A program made the translations under genes and the position numbers. A model generated the notes under the pieces. It did not search any database and was not told where the DNA came from. It saw nothing but the letters and a program-made list of their open reading frames with translations. 52,865 bases of DNA, taken from positions 615,207 through 668,071 of the forward strand of contig NW_003151253.1 in the NCBI RefSeq assembly GCF_000003605.2, read 5' to 3'. Below, piece by piece: positions 20,594 to 31,262 of this stretch (the first letter of the stretch is position 1; each line of letters begins with the position of its first letter). The stretch is from Saccoglossus kowalevskii (lineage: Eukaryota; Hemichordata; Enteropneusta; Harrimaniidae).

Positions 20594-23500
20594 GTGGCAC
20601 ACAAAAACCTTTGTGGTCAACAGAAACCATACCTAACATGTGAAATGCGTACAATATTCCACATCAACTATATATACTCAGGACAGATCAGACATAACCT
20701 GATAGGGACAGGTGAACATGATAGGACAGGATCAGACATAACATGACAGACAAATTGTTGAATTGGTATCATAGTTCAACATTCACAGATTCAGTAATAC
20801 CAGACAATTGACTAATGTAGCCTAATGAAGTTTAAAATTTACTAATTTAAATAACCTGGAGGGTATATTTCCCATTATATAAAAAAAAAACACTCATTTA
20901 CTTTTACATTACATTTTAATACTGTTATAACAGAATTTCATTTGTTTTGAAACTTCAAACCCAATCTCATGTTCTGTCTGAAATAATTTACCTTTAACGC
21001 TGTATTAATTTACGAATATTGTATTTCAAAAAAATGCAATCAAACCAGTTCTCGCTATTAATATTATTCTATTAGAAGAATAACATTGTTCTGGCCCTGG
21101 GTCTTTTTAAAATACCTCGAGGGCGTTTCCGTGATTTGACCTACTGGTGTTTATAACATAATCTAACCATATTGAAGGTTGACTATTAGAAACTCAAGCG
21201 GATAGATATTTTTTTGAAATCTATAGAGAAAATTTGTAAATCAGAGAAAAACAATTATTTGATCAAAATGCTCAAAACTCAGTGAAATACTATTTAGTGT
21301 TCCCTTTATCTCCTCCCCCAGATTCTCTAATGGTCCATCCCTCAGATCTATTTATAGCCTGGTACACAACCAGCAACAAAATCTTCAGCCGAATTTCAGC
21401 TAAAACCTGTTTTTGTAAAGGTATGACAATCTGAATGAATGTTTTTTATTTACCAAAACCATATACTTAAACATATATTTGTAATTTATGATATATATTT
21501 ACAGAATAATTAAAAACAGGGATTTTGATCAGAGGCACAGAAATAGTTTGTGTTCAATTTCACCAGATGGTCATGATACTAATAGAGCGAATATGCTTTC
21601 CATTTTTGTATATCGGCTTTCGAGAAAACAGTAGGTCTGAAAGTTTGGATGGCACATTCCTATTTTTGGTAACCCCCCCCCCCTCTGGTGAGCATCAAAA
21701 TCACTGCCATATCAGAAACACATCTTTAATAGATGAATTGGCAAACCTAAAATGCTATACATCTCTTTGAAGTAAATGTATTTTTTCACAGAAAAAAATT
21801 CAAAGAGAAAATATCCTGCGTATTTGCAGAAGAAGGGAAAAAATGTGAAGAGAATTTACCAAAAATGATCAATGATTTTTTGAGGTGTTTTGAATGTCAG
21901 CTATATTTAAGTGTGATGTTATTATTTCAATGTAACATGATTTTATTCTCACAGAACAATTTGGTTTAAAGAAAAATCTGGTTACGCAAAGGTTACTGCA
22001 GGGTGCAGAGTATATATCCATCAAATTATTCTTATTTAAATTATTTTGCTAAATTGACAATATCACATTGTAGCATTGCTCAATCAAAGTATTGTAAACC
22101 ACTTTAATTTCGTCAAGAGCCAAAAACGTGAAATTTTGTCTACATGATAGTGACTTGCGTGAAAATTAAAATCCTGCAATTGCAACAATTTCTAGCAGCG
22201 AAAATTAAACAGTTTACAATAAACTGGCACAGTACGCAATGCCTAACACACATTCTATGAAACAATTCATATAAAACAAAACAAGGAAAACATATTTTAC
22301 AAACAATGTAGCAAATAAGAGTAATCACCTGACATGCGTAAAGCCATCACCATGGTAACAGAAGAATGAAAGTCAAAATTACAAAGCAAGCAGAATGAAG
22401 TTTGACTACATACAAACATCATAGACAGCAACTACTCATTATCTATGCAGGTGAGAGAACAAAGGAGAAAAAAAAAACATTAGAACAACAGCTTGTTATT
22501 TGTTAGTTTGACATTTCCGTTGATTGATGATTTACTGGCGACTCCATGTCAAAATGTTTCATAATTTTTCCCGCCTTGCAAAATTGGCATAAAATTGAAG
22601 CGGTTTACAGTATAAAGTACATAACTGTGAACTCTGGGCCAAGACAAATTTTTCAGAATTTCGTAAATCTATGAAATTTGTCAAATTATTGAGCAGTGGA
22701 AATTTCTCTGAGCTTCTAAAGCCATGAAAACCTCACTTTCTTAAAATGTTGTCCTCACAATAGGAATTAAATTTATATCATGAACATTTCAAGAAATGAA
22801 TGTTAAGCAGTTTACAGTATTTTGCCGAATGTACAACAATTATAATGAAGTAGTTGTCAATTTGTAGCGAATTAGCATATTACAACCACTACATTTTTGA
22901 CATTTTCTCTGCTTGTATTGTTTGTAAGATTTTTATTAAAATATGTCAGTCAGAAAATAAGTGTTTGGACAAAAAATAAGCATCAAATCCAGGCTGTTGA
23001 AAATTGCGTTATTGGTCGATCAAAAATCAATGATACACCGTTAACTGTAAATTGTATTTTTTGTATACTGGATCATTAAAATATTACTTATACACCTCTT
23101 GTTTTTTTTACACAAGTGCATGCACTACTGAGAGAGCAAATACCATATTTGTTTTATTAGAAACACATATTATATTAACCATAGATACACCTCTGCTATT
23201 TATGTAAATGCATGTGCTACTCATAGAGCAAATATGGTATTGCATAGAAAAATACATAAATAGTACAAAATTGGCAGTTGATATAGTAATTTAACATTAC
23301 AATACAAATAATTTCCATTATTCATTATTAATAACACATCAATGAATATTAATAAATAACACCAAACGACTATATCTACTCATCGTTATGAAAACAAAAT
23401 CAGGAAATGTATAATGAAGATTGGAAATTATCATAAAGCGTTATATTGAATGTGTCTGTAAATAACAAAAGATAACATCTCTGTTAGATCTTGTGATAAA

Positions 23501-24127
23501 TATATAGATATTGTGAACTGAATCATGTCAGATTCTGAATTACAGTCATTCAATAGTGAGTGAATAATATTTACCATATTGGTATATTCAAATCACTTCG
23601 AATATGAAGATTATTTCCAAATCAGGAGATATTCACCTTATTTTTGACAAATCTCTCAGTAAATTTTCTAGGTGTGAACAAATTAGGTTAAAATATCAGG
23701 AGAACATCTCACTTTTACCCTTTCATCCTCCAAGTATGCAAACAAATCCATGGTGAATTATGTTCAAGCATTGGTTCCCCAGTTGGGCTGTTCCAACTTC
23801 ACACAGTTCTTTGGTTGACATCAATTGCCTCAGTATCTAGAAATTGTCTCCTGATTGAAGACTAACAATTGTCTCCAAAAATCTCTTTTTTGGGGAAACA
23901 GTGCCTTGCTGATAGAGGGGGTGGGGGCAAGTCAGCGGATTATATTCGACTTATTTTGATTCAAAGTGTGTTAACTAGTCTGAAAATACATTTTTATCTT
24001 AATTTTTTTTTTCAAGCTTCACTTATGATATTTTTCTCTCGCTGATTGACTTGCTATTTTTAAACATTAACCGGTGAGCTGCAATGCTATACAATTACAA
24101 AATACAGTCTACGCAAGACTTCCAAAA

Positions 24128-24731
24128 TGACGTCATTTTTGTTGTTTTTGATCGTTAGGTAGTGCGCGAATGACGTCAATTGCGTATTTGGTTGAATATT
24201 TCGCAGTAATTCGAGCAGTGGTTGTGTAATTAATGTAAATAACATTAAATGTTACAAATTCGTCCTACTTGTGAAAGCTAAATCTCGATTTGTTGTAATC
24301 AATTTCAAAAGATAACGGTTGGGTTGGTAGTGTGAAAATCACTAAATCGGGGAGAAATGGTGAATTATTAAAATTGTACATTGTAAAATAAATATATGGA
24401 GAGTGTAAAATTGTTTAATACGCTCAGAATAACTCCAAACATACCTCAGAATTTGGTTGACCGAGCGATGTTATCAGTGGGTTGGACAGAAGAGAAGATG
24501 GCTGCCGGTCATGTGACTGAGGTCACCTGATTATTCAAAAAAGTTCACAGAATCGATTGCCTCGCTGCCAATGAGAAGGACTCACGCATTTCCCAATAAA
24601 CACTCATACATTCAACCATGGAGCTTTCCCTTTCTAGTTACATGCAGTTTCGGATTATTTATTTCCTGTGATTCGTGACGTTTCTAAAGTCACAAACTTC
24701 CGGAGTAAAATGAAAATAGGATATGACGTCA
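24128..24731. promoter_or_regulatory. Cluster of three full CRE palindromes near the TBC1D5 5' end
   Basis: TGACGTCA occurs at 24128-24135, 24171-24178 and 24724-24731. Each is a complete CREB/ATF palindrome with CpG. Between them are an M-box or E-box-like TCATGTGA (24509-24516) and a YY1-like site (24495-24506). M-box/CLEAR-type sites are the targets of MiT/TFE factors that drive lysosome and autophagy genes, which would suit TBC1D5. Motif presence is seen; binding is inference. Confidence 0.45.
24445..24530 (-). other. TBC1D5: Candidate non-coding first exon of TBC1D5 (5' UTR)
   Basis: A consensus donor (TTCTGAG|GTATG on the minus strand) lies at 24445 beside promoter-like sites: a YY1-like AAGATGGCTGCC at 24495-24506 and GTCATGTGAC at 24508-24517. 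Any ATG here is followed by a quick stop, so it would be untranslated. It would splice to the acceptor at 17090, leaving a 7.4-kb first intron. The right-hand limit is arbitrary. This is inference from a donor and motifs, not from a homologue. Confidence 0.4.
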
Positions 24732-24737
24732 TATTAG

Positions 24738-25500
24738 TTATAATAATAATAATAATAGTTTATTACGCAACTGAAATCTGCTGTAGATACAGTATGGTAA
24801 AAATAGTATAAAATAAAATAAAAGAAATACAACTAAAAATTAAAAGGTCTAATAACTACGAATAAATAAAAAAAAATGAAAACACAGGCCGTGCTTTGTA
24901 TATGGTATTTCATAATTTTTAAGAACATTGCGTCTTTGTTCTCTTCACTGCATTATTCGTGTCATAAATAAAAACGTATTTATTAGTAATTTAATTCGCT
25001 CAAATTCAAATATGTAATTATCATTCGCTCAAGAGCTCACGAACATTTTCTACACATCAGACTAACACTATTATTAGGTTAATTACTAATAATACTAATA
25101 ATATATCGTTTGGATATATTCATTAAAAATCCGTCAATTAATAAAATAATACCAACCGCATTCAAAATACCAAAAATGTTTGTCTTAAAGAAGTTTCTTT
25201 AGTAAATAAAAGCCTAAAAACCAAGTGGTATTTGGAAATTACAGACTTGTTGAAGAATATTAAACAGGAATGTTTAATTAATAAAAGCGATAAATTAACT
25301 TCAGCAAAAATAAATGTCATCAAGTCCAACCTCAAACTTAAGTTTACGTCCCATTGGAAAGAAGAAATCCACAGTGATATTATTAAACAGTCTGAGGGAA
25401 AAACAAACTCAGAACTTACAGAACATTTAAATTCAATTCAAACATTTGCCAAAAGGACGGGATTTCTTTTTATTTTAAATGTTTTGTTTTGCTAATTACA
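24738..25500. mobile_element. Possible non-LTR or other transposon debris upstream of TBC1D5
   Basis: An (ATA)n tract at about 24741-24760 next to TTTATT looks like the AATAAA-(TTA)n tail of a minus-strand retrotransposon. An open frame at 25190-25494 on the plus strand (KTKWYLEITDLLKNIKQECL and onward) resembles transposon-coded protein in composition but I cannot assign it. Weak evidence. Confidence 0.25.
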
Positions 25501-26229
25501 GATAATCGGTAATCTAAACGGTGAATATACTAGTCAAGTTTCGTCCAACAGTCGTAAATATTGTGCGTATAAAACCCCCTTTCACTTGTTTACAGTTAAG
25601 TTATTGGTTATTACGTGTAGCATTTCGTTTCGTTTCTTCAATTACAATAAGCCACGATAAAGTCATAGTACCATTACTGGATTGGTTCTTACAGACTCAG
25701 TATTTTTACAGTGATAACAAATTATTTTACGTTTTTCCAACATTTATATATCGTTTTTCGTTGGTTGAAGTCCTAAGAAGACGCTTTTATTGGTAAAAAC
25801 CATTTGGTAACGTTTATTTATTTATACGTTTCGTTGCAACCCTTTTTAATCAGCAGCTCATAGGTTACAAATCAAATGCGGCATTAGATAATAAATTAAA
25901 CATAAAATCTTTGAGTGAAGGAAAAATGCAAAAGAAGAAATTGGATCAAATTATAGATAACGGAATTAAGAAAAAGTCCATTAAACATGCTTGGAGGTTA
26001 AGCCTGGAGCAACAGACAGGAATTACACCAGCGCCCTCATCGATGTATGCACGAGTATCAAGTTCATTTCTTTCCGGCGTTGCATTTATCTTTATTACAA
26101 AATTGTGCAATAGCCGTGGAAGTCAAAAGGGGAATTATGTGTGTACATGTGTAATTATTAGAATTTAATTACTCGAATGAAAGAGGTCATTTTTGAATTA
26201 TCTCTTAGTCTTCAGAGTTTATGCTAAAA
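25501..26229. other. Intergenic, unassigned short open frames
   Basis: Open frames at 25521-25796 and 25911-26168 (the latter with a basic KMQKKKLDQIIDNGIKKKS run) have no recognised homologue. They may be remnants of the same element as the frame just upstream. No promoter or splice context supports a gene. Confidence 0.25.
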
Positions 26230-26632
26230 CACAGAAGGGGTCGTCACCTGACAAGTGTTTGTAAACAACGACACGCTATGGCCGTCAACCGCCGTAGGTG
26301 ACGACTTCCCCGCTTTAAAGGGCGTTGGTCGTCGCGCCACGCATGCGCGAGATATGGAACTCGTTTGAACAAAGATGGTGACTTTGACTGTTGTGCAGAT
26401 CAACGAATACAAACTGAGACCTTACTAAGATTCAACTACTCAGTATGTTATTTCCATGGTAATTGGAAGGTATTGAAGGAGTCACCAGCGGTATTAATTA
26501 GTGCGTGTTGTACCCAGGTCAAATCTCGTATTCGTGATTTCCATTAGAAGAGCACATTGGAATTTGGGAAAACCAATGTTTATCAACACAAATGTCGCAC
26601 ATGCGCAGCGCGATGACCACCGCCCTTTAATA
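26230..26632. promoter_or_regulatory. CpG-rich promoter-like block between zeb and TBC1D5
   Basis: Between the two minus-strand genes is a short GC- and CpG-rich block with an NRF1-like ACGCATGCGCG near 26340-26350, a second GCATGCGC-type core near 26600, and a YY1-like AAGATGGTGAC around an ATG at 26375. That ATG opens only 17 codons (MVTLTVVQINEYKLRPY) before a stop. It may be an alternative TBC1D5 promoter or the start of a short non-coding RNA. No homologue was recognised. Confidence 0.3.
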
Positions 26633-27408
26633 CAGCAAGTCTCAGAAATATTGGGGCAGCCAATTTGCAAACTCGCTAGCTCGCTTTGGTTTTGACTAAA
26701 CGGTTGACTTTCGAATCTCGCTGGCGCCGTCTTGTGGCCACGCCCACTTTGGGTGAATCTATGTAACAATCGGGACCCTGGTAGGGATGGTCGTCATACT
26801 TTATGAATGAATGAACTTAATTGTTCCCGTGTAAAAAAAGAGTAGGTTACATAGGGTGTTTGCAACAATAAAGAATTTTAGAAGCTAGTCAGCGACGGCC
26901 TTACAGTTGGATGGCGATTTCGTGTTCAAATATACCAGGAAAGTGTTCTGTGTTCTTCGTATAATGAAGTGATGTCGAATTTTATTAGCGATTGGCTTAA
27001 TGTTACCCCAACGAATTGTTTTGTAGGAATCTGTTTCTCAACGTAGTTTCAATCAGTGTTCAATATGTCTACCCCCATATATATAGTAAATATCGGTGGA
27101 TTAATCGCTTATCATATTATTACTTGTACGTCAGCTGACTGGCTATTCTCAGACTTACCAGGAAATCTATTTATACATTATTACGCCTCGCAAAGCAAAT
27201 CATTCAGGGGAATCCAAACATGTACCTGGCTACGTACGTAAAAGCAGTCCATGTCCCCTAATGCAATATAGGCTCGCCCAGAGTGGACGAGACCACGAGT
27301 CGGCGCCAGCGAGATTCGAAAGTCAACTGTTTAGTCAAAACCCAAGCAGTTAACCAATTTGCTAGCGAGTTTGCAAGTTGGCTGCTCCAATACTTCTGAG
27401 ACTTGCTG
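26633..27408. mobile_element. TA-flanked element with about 125-bp terminal inverted repeats
   Basis: The left arm begins CAGCAAGTCTCAGAA (26633) and the right arm ends TTCTGAGACTTGCTG (27408); both are flanked by TA. The arms share GCAAACTCGCTAGC, GACTTTCGAATCTCGCTGGC and GGCGCC in inverted order. A TA duplication and CAG ends suit a Tc1/mariner-type non-autonomous element. The 0.5-kb middle has no transposase. Confidence 0.5.
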
Positions 27409-27514
27409 TAACTACCAGTATGTAAATTATTTAAAAATAGCAAACCCATCAATTCTGTTTCCCTTATGCTTTTTCAAGTATATTTCAATGGTTTTATACC
27501 CCTGCCCAGCCCCT

Positions 27515-27541
27515 ATGGTGTGTGTGTGTGGGGGGGGGGGG
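27515..27541. repeat. GT/G microsatellite
   Basis: A short GTGTGTGTG tract runs directly into a G homopolymer. Confidence 0.8.
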
Positions 27542-27845
27542 TACTTCTGATAGAAAGCTATATGCATATATGCCACCAAATTAATATTAATATTGCAAGA
27601 AAAATTACTCAAGTGGTTCTATACCCATGTCAAATAAAAGGGGTATACATTTTTTTAAAAATTGTCTGAAAAAGGATATTCATTTTCACATTGTCTCAAA
27701 GTGGCTGGCATCTGTAAGGTTCTGGCCAATCTGATTAAAATCTGATGTAGTGTACGGGCTTTAGTTATTTTGGCTATAAACTTATTTTAATTTTATTTTT
27801 TATTACTTTTGTTATTAATACCCTTTTATTTTATTTTATTTTATT

Positions 27846-28050
27846 NNNNNNNNNNNNNNNNNNNNNNNNNNNNNNNNNNNNNNNNNNNNNNNNNNNNNNN
27901 NNNNNNNNNNNNNNNNNNNNNNNNNNNNNNNNNNNNNNNNNNNNNNNNNNNNNNNNNNNNNNNNNNNNNNNNNNNNNNNNNNNNNNNNNNNNNNNNNNNN
28001 NNNNNNNNNNNNNNNNNNNNNNNNNNNNNNNNNNNNNNNNNNNNNNNNNN
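27846..28050. other. Assembly gap (205 N)
   Basis: An unknown base run between an ATTTT-rich tract and a C-run. Sizes of such gaps are often estimates; ORFs crossing it are meaningless. Confidence 1.
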
Positions 28051-28910
28051 CCCCCCCAGTTTTCAATGGTCAAGCCTAATGAAACTTGTAGACTCAAAAT
28101 GATTTTACTTCATAAAAACACACCTTTATTGCATAATACGAGTGCATAAAATACAAAAAAACACAAACATTTGTGTGCTCTACAGGGGAGGAAAATAAAT
28201 TAAGGGGACTACATATATGGTACTAAATAAAAAACAATAATTTAAAATATACTTAAATACTATTGCGATGGAATAATATAATAGTTAAATCAAGTTTTCA
28301 TAAAAATGGCAGTTACAATTTAAGTCTCTGGAAATAAAAAAAAAAAAAACTTTCTTGGAAGCTTTTTATTGGGAGCCTAAATACCCCCAAAAAGAACTTT
28401 TAACTTACTCATGGAAGTCAATGATTTTTGTATGAAAGTACTGTAACTCCTTATTGCAATATATTTCTAATGGCAGTGAATAAGGATCAGGTGCAATATG
28501 TAAAAAAAAAGTGACTTTAAATATATAATATACCGGTAACATAACATATCATAACATGGCAGGAGTGGTTACATAATCGTGTATTTTAACGTCTTTGGAA
28601 TTTATTGTGAACTAGACTGTATTGTCACACACTGCAATATTCAGAGGTCCATTCACCTCTTCATTAAATTAAACTTTGAACTACGATTTGGTTATTTAAT
28701 ATTGGAACATCCCATTCTTAAAGAAGGGGTGGGGTGAGTGGGCAGTTGAACTGGCTATGATTGGCTGATGTGCAACTGGAACAGTTCATTATTATGCGAG
28801 AGGGAAGTACTATAATTTTTCTTTGCTCTTTCTTTAAGTACACAAATCTAAATTATTGACAAAATTTCTAAATTTGTTCCTCCGAAAAGTTTCAGTTTAA
28901 AATTTACATG

Positions 28911-28917
28911 AATACTG
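28911..28917 (-). promoter_or_regulatory. Candidate miR-8/miR-200b/c/429 seed site in ZEB 3' UTR
   Basis: The minus strand reads CAGTATT, a 7mer-m8 match to the seed AAUACUG of the miR-8/200b family. Vertebrate miR-200 and Drosophila miR-8 repress ZEB and zfh1 through such sites. One chance match in 3 kb is not rare, so this is suggestive only. Confidence 0.35.
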
Positions 28918-29732
28918 CAGTGTACATCTGATAATAATAAAATTATAATGACAAGAAATGGCAAGATTGTGTCTCTTAAAAACAAAAATTCGGAATATAA
29001 TAAAAAAAAATAACTTGAAGCCTGAAATGTCATAACAAAAAAAAAGAACTCAAAATACTAAAAAATAAACAAATTCTATGCACCAAATTTATACGGTGCT
29101 ATGTAAGTGTCTTTTATATCGAATATTAAGTAAATCATGTTGGATGAGAGATTCACACAGGAATGTGTCTTGACATTTGTGAAAATCAATCGTATACCCT
29201 TACGCCTGATCCCTAAAGGTAACACATCCTCACATTTTCTGATGGTACAGCAACAATTTCTAATAGTATATTTCAAATATTTACCAACTTATCTATTTTT
29301 GAACATTTTTTGGAGAAAAAAAAAATAATCGAGCAATTCTTGAAGAGTGAATCTGCGCCACCAAAAAGTACCAGGATTAGTGACCTTCAGAGGTTATACA
29401 CGAGGTCAAATCGGCAGTGAAGTACACACAATATATATTTTAGCAGTGACTCCTTCTTGGCAGGTCTTTGGTAAAATTGTTTAAATAATGTGGCTATGTT
29501 TGAACATTGTAAAACTTGTTTTGGTATAAATGGACACAGTCCTCTCTCTCCCCCTCATACCTGGTAATGCATTGCTCATATTTCTGTGGCAAGTTAATAG
29601 CAATTTTAAGTTTTCAATACAATTGCAGAGCAAACGTACTTCAAAAGTACTAAGGTTCAAATTAAAAGTTTAAAAAAATCAAACATGACTCAATTCAGGA
29701 TAATTAAAAAAAGGTGTTAAAATATGAAATCC

Positions 29733-29739
29733 AACACTG
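29733..29739 (-). promoter_or_regulatory. Candidate miR-141/200a seed site in ZEB 3' UTR
   Basis: The minus strand reads CAGTGTT, a 7mer-m8 match to seed AACACUG of miR-141/200a. Whether this organism has that one-base seed variant is unknown; many invertebrates have only miR-8. Confidence 0.25.
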
Positions 29740-30643
29740 GCAATGCATGAGCTTCTGAAACAGAATTGAGCACCATGAAACGGCCCGTTTTTTTAATTAA
29801 AAGGAAGCACTTCTTTGAAATTTACATAATTGACCTTTCACCTGCAATCTACAAGCAAGGGAAAGCTGTTATTGGTAATTAATATGAAGAATAGTAATTG
29901 TTAAAAATAATTTTAAATGAAAACTGTAGATTTTAGAAAAACTAACACAAATGTAAAAATCCCTTATGTTACCCTATTGTTCTCCATATCCAATTTTCCT
30001 AGTGTTCCCCATTGTTATTATTGTTAGTTTTTATTTTAATATTAATTATTTGGGTTACCATTACTTATCATTAAGTAAATTTCTGGCTAAAAACATTAAA
30101 ATATGATTGAAGAAATATAATTATAGAACAAGAATGAATGAATAATTAGGTTGTAAAAAAAACAGATTTTTTATTTGTGTTCTGGGTGGCCTTTATGTTA
30201 ATGAAAGACACCAACCAATCAGAGGTTCAGATTAGCCAACCAATTAAAATGTGGCAAAACACTTTTGTGTTATTTAATTTTGACGGATATAACTGGAATA
30301 TTTGATTCTGTTCTGGTTGGAAGTTTTAAAATGTGAATGTACAACTTGAGAAAGTCACCCAGACAAAAACAAAAACAAAAACAAATTAAACAATCTTAAA
30401 ACAAGATTTTAGTTTCTTTAGCATCATTATTGCTTTTGTAAAATATCTACGTAAAACAGCTCATAAAAGGCTATTAAAAAATGCTATGATGTGGCAATTC
30501 ATAAAATATATATTCAATATATAGCTATATTACTTTGAAGGTATTAGCACCTTGACTGCATCCTCGTAACTGAGTATTATAAGTGGTATTTGTATTGCTA
30601 GAGATGGCGGGAATTGTACTCTGACAAATCTTGGAAGCACTCT

Positions 30644-30690
30644 TTCTCACACACACACACCCACACACGCAGACAGACACGCACACACAT
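30644..30690. repeat. CA microsatellite in the ZEB 3' UTR
   Basis: An imperfect (CA)n tract with CG and GA interruptions; in the ZEB transcript it reads as a GU-rich element, a type bound by CELF or TDP-43 proteins. It explains the Cys/Val-rich minus-strand ORF here. Confidence 0.8.
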
Positions 30691-31023
30691 GCATAAAAAA
30701 AACAACAAATCATTGTCATTTTTTGTTATTTTAAGTATTGCTTTGACATAATTCTTTGATTGTGAAATCAATCCCAAGATGCAATGGTGTGCAATCTACG
30801 ACCTTTGACCTATCCCTACATCCTTTCTCCTATCTACATCATTTTTTAAAAAAATAATTTATTTAACTATAAAATCTATAAATTTAGCATATTTACAACC
30901 ATTAAGTTGTCATGGTAAACAATTGCTTCAGTCAAACGTTAAAAATGGCATGGCAGCTTTTACACAAAGCAATTTTGAATAAAAAAAAAAGTATTCATAT
31001 AGAACCAGTATTAAACTTGAGAA

Positions 31024-31262
31024 TTAGTCTCGGTAGACCTCGGTTGATGCTTCTTTTTTCAGCTGTCTTAGCGTATCCTCTCGTTTACAGTAACTGTACC
31101 TGTGGTTCATATGCTGACTGTAGGATCCTGAGTGTGAAAACTTCTTTAAGCATTTATCGCATTGATAAGGTTTCTCTCCGCTGTGCAGACGTGAATGTTC
31201 CATTAGATGATGTTTGTGCTTGAATGCTTTGCCACACTCCTTGCACTGATGGGGACGTTTCC
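31024..31262 (-). CDS. zeb: ZEB exon 5, last two fingers and stop
   Basis: The acceptor is TTTTTTTCAG. It encodes [33 protein letters not shown] and [18 protein letters not shown], then [20 protein letters not shown] and TAA (31026-31024). The finger residues are nearly identical to vertebrate ZEB. After KRE the human proteins continue for 100-200 acidic residues; here only 17 remain. Confidence 0.95.

Larger units (their letters stand above)
17090..24444. other. TBC1D5 first intron (if the first exon call is right)
   Basis: It holds a 60-bp duplication (17683-17793), a HINE-like element (18381-19254), a 46-bp satellite (19412-20593) and otherwise AT-rich sequence with no recognised exon. 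The two CREs at 24128 and 24171 are at its 5' end. Confidence 0.5.
28105..31023 (-). other. zeb: Probable ZEB 3' UTR with poly(A) signal
   Basis: No coding sequence is visible in this 2.9 kb, and it is poorer in recognisable repeats than the introns. On the minus strand AATAAA lies at 28130-28125, followed at once by a GU-rich GGTGTGTTTT, a good cleavage signal. Nearer AATAAA sites exist (for example 30863-30858), so shorter forms are possible. A (TG)n run in the RNA maps to about 30644-30690. Extent is inference. Confidence 0.5.

Noticed and set aside
27809-28102. ORFs across 27846-28050
   Set aside because: They consist mostly of unknown bases from the assembly gap.
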